A stretch of 8,672 nt of DNA from contig JAIVHQ010000033.1 in the NCBI GenBank assembly GCA_020200995.1, positions 1 to 8,672 of the forward strand. The letters run 5' to 3'. The first letter of the stretch is position 1. The number at the start of each line of letters is the position of its first letter. Both the position numbers and the translations under genes were made by a program. The stretch comes from Flavobacteriales bacterium (GTDB lineage Bacteria; Bacteroidota; Bacteroidia; Flavobacteriales_D; Cryomorphaceae). Below the pieces are notes generated by a model. The model made no database searches. It was given only the letters and a program-made list of their open reading frames with translations, and had not been told where the DNA came from. Below are positions 6,287 through 8,672 of this stretch, in pieces.

Positions 6287-6455
6287 GAACCCTGATTCAA
6301 TAATTATTCGGGAGTTCAGATCTTCACAAAACCAGTAATAACAATGGAACTCCGGTTGAGACAACCAAAGCGCAAAAAATGTACGGGGATGATCCGAATC
6401 TGTTTCCATCACGATTTGAGTGAACTTTATCACAGAAAAGTTATCAATACCTGGC

Positions 6456-6463
6456 TAATTTTG
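6456..6463 (+). promoter_or_regulatory. Bacteroidota -7 promoter element for the DUF2490 gene
   Basis: TAATTTTG is a perfect match to TAnnTTTG, 66 bases before the ATG at 6530, giving a leader of about 60 bases. No TTG lies at the usual -33 spacing. This supports starting the protein at 6530 and not at the earlier in-frame ATG at 6344, which lies upstream of the promoter. Confidence 0.5.
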
Positions 6464-6529
6464 CCTAAATTAAATGCACCGTCTACAGATAACAGATATC
6501 GCATACACTCCTCGGCGATTTCATCGAAA

Positions 6530-7228
6530 ATGAAACATAGAACCGCATTCCTGCTCATATTTCTTCTCGCGATTTTGCAAGCCCGTGCACAATCAAAAAT
6601 CGATGAGGGGCAGACGGGAGTCTGGTACATGGCCTTTCTAAATAAGCAGTTTAACAACACCTCATTCGGCGTGCAGGGCGATTACCAGTTTAGGTACTGG
6701 GACACCACCTCGGACAGGGAGCAGATTTTGCTGCGCACCGGGCTTACGTTTACCCCTAAAGATGCCGGCGTGATGTTTACCTGGGGCTACGCCCACATTT
6801 CCACGGGCGATTTTGGCGAAAGTACTGCCTCCTTTCCCGAAAACAGGATGTACCAGGAAGCGCTGATTCCGCATAAAATCGGGGGGCGGTTTCACCTCAC
6901 CCACCGATACCGTTATGAGCAGCGATGGGTCGAAGGGCAAGATTTCCGAACCAGGTACCGGTACAACCTTTTCCTGAATGTGCCGATCAATGGAACTGCA
7001 CTCGCCAAAAACATCTTTTACCTCGCACTCTACAACGAGATTTTCATCAATGGGGAGCGCAACATCGGTGAAGGGCGCTCCGTGGCCCTCTTTGACAGAA
7101 ACAGAACTTACCTCGGCGCGGGGTACGGACTGCGCGACAACCTCCGCGTGCAACTCGGGTGGATGCTGCAAACCACCGACCCATGGGCCAAAGGCCAGCT
7201 GCAGGTGAGCCTGCACCAAAACTGGTAA
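6530..7228 (+). CDS. DUF2490 family outer-membrane beta-barrel protein
   Basis: The product has 232 residues from ATG 6530. Residues 1-20 are a clear signal peptide (MKHR, hydrophobic FLLIFLLAILQ, ending ARA before QS). The mature part has the DUF2490 pattern: GVWYMAFLNKQF near the start, a series of alternating amphipathic strands (FGVQGDYQFRYW, EQILLRTGLTF, HLTHRYRYEQRW, FRTRYRYNLFLNVPI), then FYLALYNEIFING (163-175) and DRNRTYLGAGYGL (189-201), ending in VSLHQNW with an aromatic last residue as in outer-membrane barrels. Its role is unknown; such proteins are common, abundant barrel proteins of Bacteroidota. The frame extends upstream to an ATG at 6344, but that part is not protein-like and lies across the promoter. 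The gene converges on the MgtC/DUF4010 gene. Confidence 0.88.
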   Translation: MKHRTAFLLIFLLAILQARAQSKIDEGQTGVWYMAFLNKQFNNTSFGVQGDYQFRYWDTTSDREQILLRTGLTFTPKDAGVMFTWGYAHISTGDFGESTASFPENRMYQEALIPHKIGGRFHLTHRYRYEQRWVEGQDFRTRYRYNLFLNVPINGTALAKNIFYLALYNEIFINGERNIGEGRSVALFDRNRTYLGAGYGLRDNLRVQLGWMLQTTDPWAKGQLQVSLHQNW

Positions 7229-7241
7229 GGGTAGACTATAA

Positions 7242-7274
7242 TGCCTGTATGTGCCCGAAAAAGTGCATCAGGCA
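7242..7274. terminator. Hairpin between convergent genes, probable weak bidirectional terminator
   Basis: TGCCTG plus ATGTGC (7242-7254, one bulged T) pairs with GTGCAT plus CAGGCA (7263-7274), giving 12 pairs including two G-U wobbles and a loop of CCGAAAAA. It sits 13 bases after the DUF2490 stop and 12 bases from the MgtC/DUF4010 stop, where a shared terminator is expected. Neither side has a strong U-run (only ATTTT on the + side), so efficiency is uncertain. Confidence 0.4.
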
Positions 7275-7286
7275 CAAGAGATATTT

Positions 7287-8552
7287 TCAGAAAAAAGCAG
7301 CCCCGGTCAGCGCCAAAACAACGCCGGCGGCAGAGGCGATCAGTATAACCACGATGAAACGAAGGCTCGTTTTGACACCTACATAAAAGGTGAAAATTCC
7401 GCCCTTGACCAAGGTATTTGACACGGAGGCGAGCACAATGCCGAAGCTAGCCAAGCCTTCATCGACCCGATCTTTGGCCATCTCCGAAAGCGACAGCGTA
7501 ACGGCATCTACATCAGCGAGACCCGATACGATCGCGAGGACTATAATGCCCTGATCACCAAAGCGATCGGACAGAAATTCGGACAAGAGAAGGATAGCCG
7601 CCAGGAGCAACCCGAATTTCAAGGCGACTCCCAGCTGTAGCGGATTGCCCACCTCGATTTTCTCATCGGCTTCGGGAGGCTCAGCACTTTTGTAAATCCA
7701 CACCCCGCCGACGACCATAACCGCGACCATGCCTGCGACCGGCGTCCAAAGCGCCGAAAGAAGTGCGGGATTGACCACGGATACTTCGATCAAAACGCGG
7801 GCGAACATCACCACGCAGGCCATGAGCACTGCAGTGGTAAATACGCCTTTCCTTGTGCTCTTCACAGCGAGTTTGGCCAAACTCAAAGTCACCGCCGTAG
7901 AAGATGCCATGGCCCCGACAATTCCCGTAATAAAAGTCCCCGCGCGCCTCCCGACCGATTTCATGGCGATGTAACCAAACAAGGATAAGCCGCTGATCAA
8001 AACGACCATCCACCAAATCCAATAGGGATTCAGCGCACCATAAGGACCGTAGCCCTCGTTGGGAAGCAAGGGCAGGAGCACCACCGAAATGATCAAAAAT
8101 TTTATTCCCGCGTAAATCTCTTCCACCTTCAGGTACCGAAGCCACTTGTGCAAGATCGGTTTAAGGCCGAGCAAGGCCGTGACCACCACTGCTGCGGAAA
8201 CAGCGGCAATTTTTTGATCGAATACAGACCAGGCCCCGAGCACAAAAGTGAGAAGCAGAGCCATCTCCGAAGTCACGCCGAGGTCCTTGTTGGTTTTGAA
8301 TTCCAAGTAATGCGAAACGATAACAACCATCGACAAACCCAGAAATGCCGCCGGTAAAAACCAGACCGTCAAAGATTGAGCAACCAAAGCGGAGATCCCT
8401 CCGAACAGTCCTGCCAGTCCGAAAGTGCGCAGGCCTGCCACGCGGCTGCCTTCAGGTACTTCGCGTTGACTCCACCCCCGCTCCGCACCGATCACAAGAC
8501 CGATGGCAAGCGGTACCAGCAAATCCAAAACGATGTTCAATTCAGGTTCCAA
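7287..8552 (-). CDS. MgtC/SapB-DUF4010 family membrane protein
   Basis: This 421-residue polytopic inner-membrane protein has the usual length for the fused family. The N-terminal MgtC/SapB domain (about 8-135) shows IGLVIGAERGW (17-27) and GLRTFGLAGLFGG (40-52), with further membrane helices at about 65-80, 97-110 and 115-130. The DUF4010 domain (about 180-415) shows GAMASSTAVTLSLA (213-226) and SGLADVDAVTLSLSEMA (343-359), with about seven more helices. MgtC-type proteins are linked to growth at low magnesium and in other bacteria modulate ATP synthase or potassium uptake; the DUF4010 fusion itself is uncharacterised. The start codon is TTG 8552: no ATG occurs between the upstream in-frame stop (8565-8567) and Met75, and starting later would remove the first helix. 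Confidence 0.88.
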   Translation of the reverse strand: MEPELNIVLDLLVPLAIGLVIGAERGWSQREVPEGSRVAGLRTFGLAGLFGGISALVAQSLTVWFLPAAFLGLSMVVIVSHYLEFKTNKDLGVTSEMALLLTFVLGAWSVFDQKIAAVSAAVVVTALLGLKPILHKWLRYLKVEEIYAGIKFLIISVVLLPLLPNEGYGPYGALNPYWIWWMVVLISGLSLFGYIAMKSVGRRAGTFITGIVGAMASSTAVTLSLAKLAVKSTRKGVFTTAVLMACVVMFARVLIEVSVVNPALLSALWTPVAGMVAVMVVGGVWIYKSAEPPEADEKIEVGNPLQLGVALKFGLLLAAILLLSEFLSDRFGDQGIIVLAIVSGLADVDAVTLSLSEMAKDRVDEGLASFGIVLASVSNTLVKGGIFTFYVGVKTSLRFIVVILIASAAGVVLALTGAAFF

Positions 8553-8570
8553 TTCCGTGTGAAATCAAGA

Positions 8571-8600
8571 TAAAACTATAAAACTACAACCAAGGGGCAA
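8571..8600 (-). promoter_or_regulatory. Candidate promoter of the MgtC/DUF4010 gene
   Basis: On the - strand TTG (8600-8598) is followed after exactly 19 bases by TAGTTTTA (8578 to 8571), a one-mismatch match to TAnnTTTG. The same 8-mer is repeated head to tail at 8586 to 8579. The leader would be only about 13 bases. The spacing fits the Bacteroidota consensus, but the final base of the -7 element is wrong. Confidence 0.3.
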
Positions 8601-8605
8601 ATGAT

Positions 8606-8671
8606 TTAAAAATTATAGTTCTGACAGAGGTCGCGTTCCGCATCTGCACTCCCCTCCGTCTTACTGATGAA
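8606..8671 (-). CDS. Possible C-terminal tail of a further - strand gene
   Basis: On the - strand a frame is open from the right edge to TAA 8608-8606 and encodes about 21 residues ending in ADAERDLCQNYNF. It would end 53 bases before the MgtC/DUF4010 start, a normal operon-like spacing. Only this short stretch is visible and no family is recognised, so it may be non-coding. Confidence 0.2.
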   Translation of the reverse strand, partial: FISKTEGSADAERDLCQNYNF

Positions 8672-8672
8672 A

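Larger units (their letters stand above)
6012..6529. other. 518-base non-coding or decayed region
   Basis: This region separates the divergent DUF2459 (-) and DUF2490 (+) genes. The one sizeable frame, on the - strand at 6059-6433, has an unlikely composition rich in Cys, Trp and His, and is not accepted as a gene. It does contain the relic motif annotated separately. An imperfect inverted repeat (6309-6317 against 6347-6355, 8 of 9 pairs, 29-base loop) and a -7 element at 6456-6463 are also here. A one-mismatch -7 element for the DUF2459 gene (TACTTTAG, read 6066 to 6059) is possible. Confidence 0.5.

Noticed and set aside
6059..6433. 124-codon - strand ORF as a real gene
   Set aside because: The composition is unusual (many Cys, Trp, His), no domain is recognised, and similarity to the helical protein is limited to 18 residues. 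It is kept only as a possible relic.
6344..6529. 62-residue N-terminal extension of the DUF2490 protein
   Set aside because: It would place a non-hydrophobic stretch before a perfect signal peptide and would cross the -7 promoter element at 6456-6463.
1069..8552. A joint metal-homeostasis cluster formed by the VIT and MgtC genes
   Set aside because: They are 5.5 kb apart with unrelated genes between them and separate promoters, and no shared operator sequence was seen.
8573..8672. tRNA or rRNA fragment at the right edge
   Set aside because: No cloverleaf, T-arm consensus or recognisable rRNA segment was found on either strand.

Overview
The window looks like a chromosomal segment of a Bacteroidota bacterium. 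Three genes have a perfect match to the Bacteroidota -7 promoter element (TAnnTTTG) about 35-70 bases before the chosen start, Shine-Dalgarno sites are poor, and several families are typical of the phylum: an Omp85/TamL-like barrel end, DUF2490, TIGR02117/DUF2459 and a secreted FAD oxidoreductase. No tRNA, rRNA, CRISPR array, insertion sequence or phage gene was seen.

Layout. Positions 1-212 hold the C-terminal end of an Omp85-family outer membrane protein on the + strand. Positions 213-590 hold a long imperfect hairpin, a possible 34-codon small ORF, a convincing rho-independent terminator and a promoter, followed by a small two-TM PH-like-domain protein (591-1046). From 1069 to 6011 all likely genes are on the - strand. 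In + coordinates these are a VIT/CCC1-family metal transporter, a 62-bp-period tandem repeat array (about 1903-2293), a GNAT acetyltransferase, an all-helical unknown protein, a secreted FAD-dependent oxidoreductase and a TIGR02117/DUF2459 membrane-anchored protein. Positions 6012-6529 are non-coding or decayed and include a short relic resembling the helical protein. A + strand DUF2490 outer-membrane barrel protein (6530-7228) converges on a - strand MgtC/SapB-DUF4010 membrane protein (7287-8552). That last gene appears to start at TTG. The right edge may carry the tail of one more - strand gene.

How the genes fit together. No pathway or dedicated multi-gene system is evident. Most products belong to the envelope: two outer-membrane barrels, one exported oxidoreductase, one anchored periplasmic-type protein and three inner-membrane proteins. 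The VIT-type and MgtC-type genes hint at metal homeostasis but lie 5.5 kb apart in separate transcription units. The most unusual structure is the repeat array, which fills the whole gap between the GNAT stop codon and the VIT promoter region. The other candidate novelty is the hairpin, small ORF and terminator cassette at 243-469. Domain calls were made by reading the translations and no database search was run.
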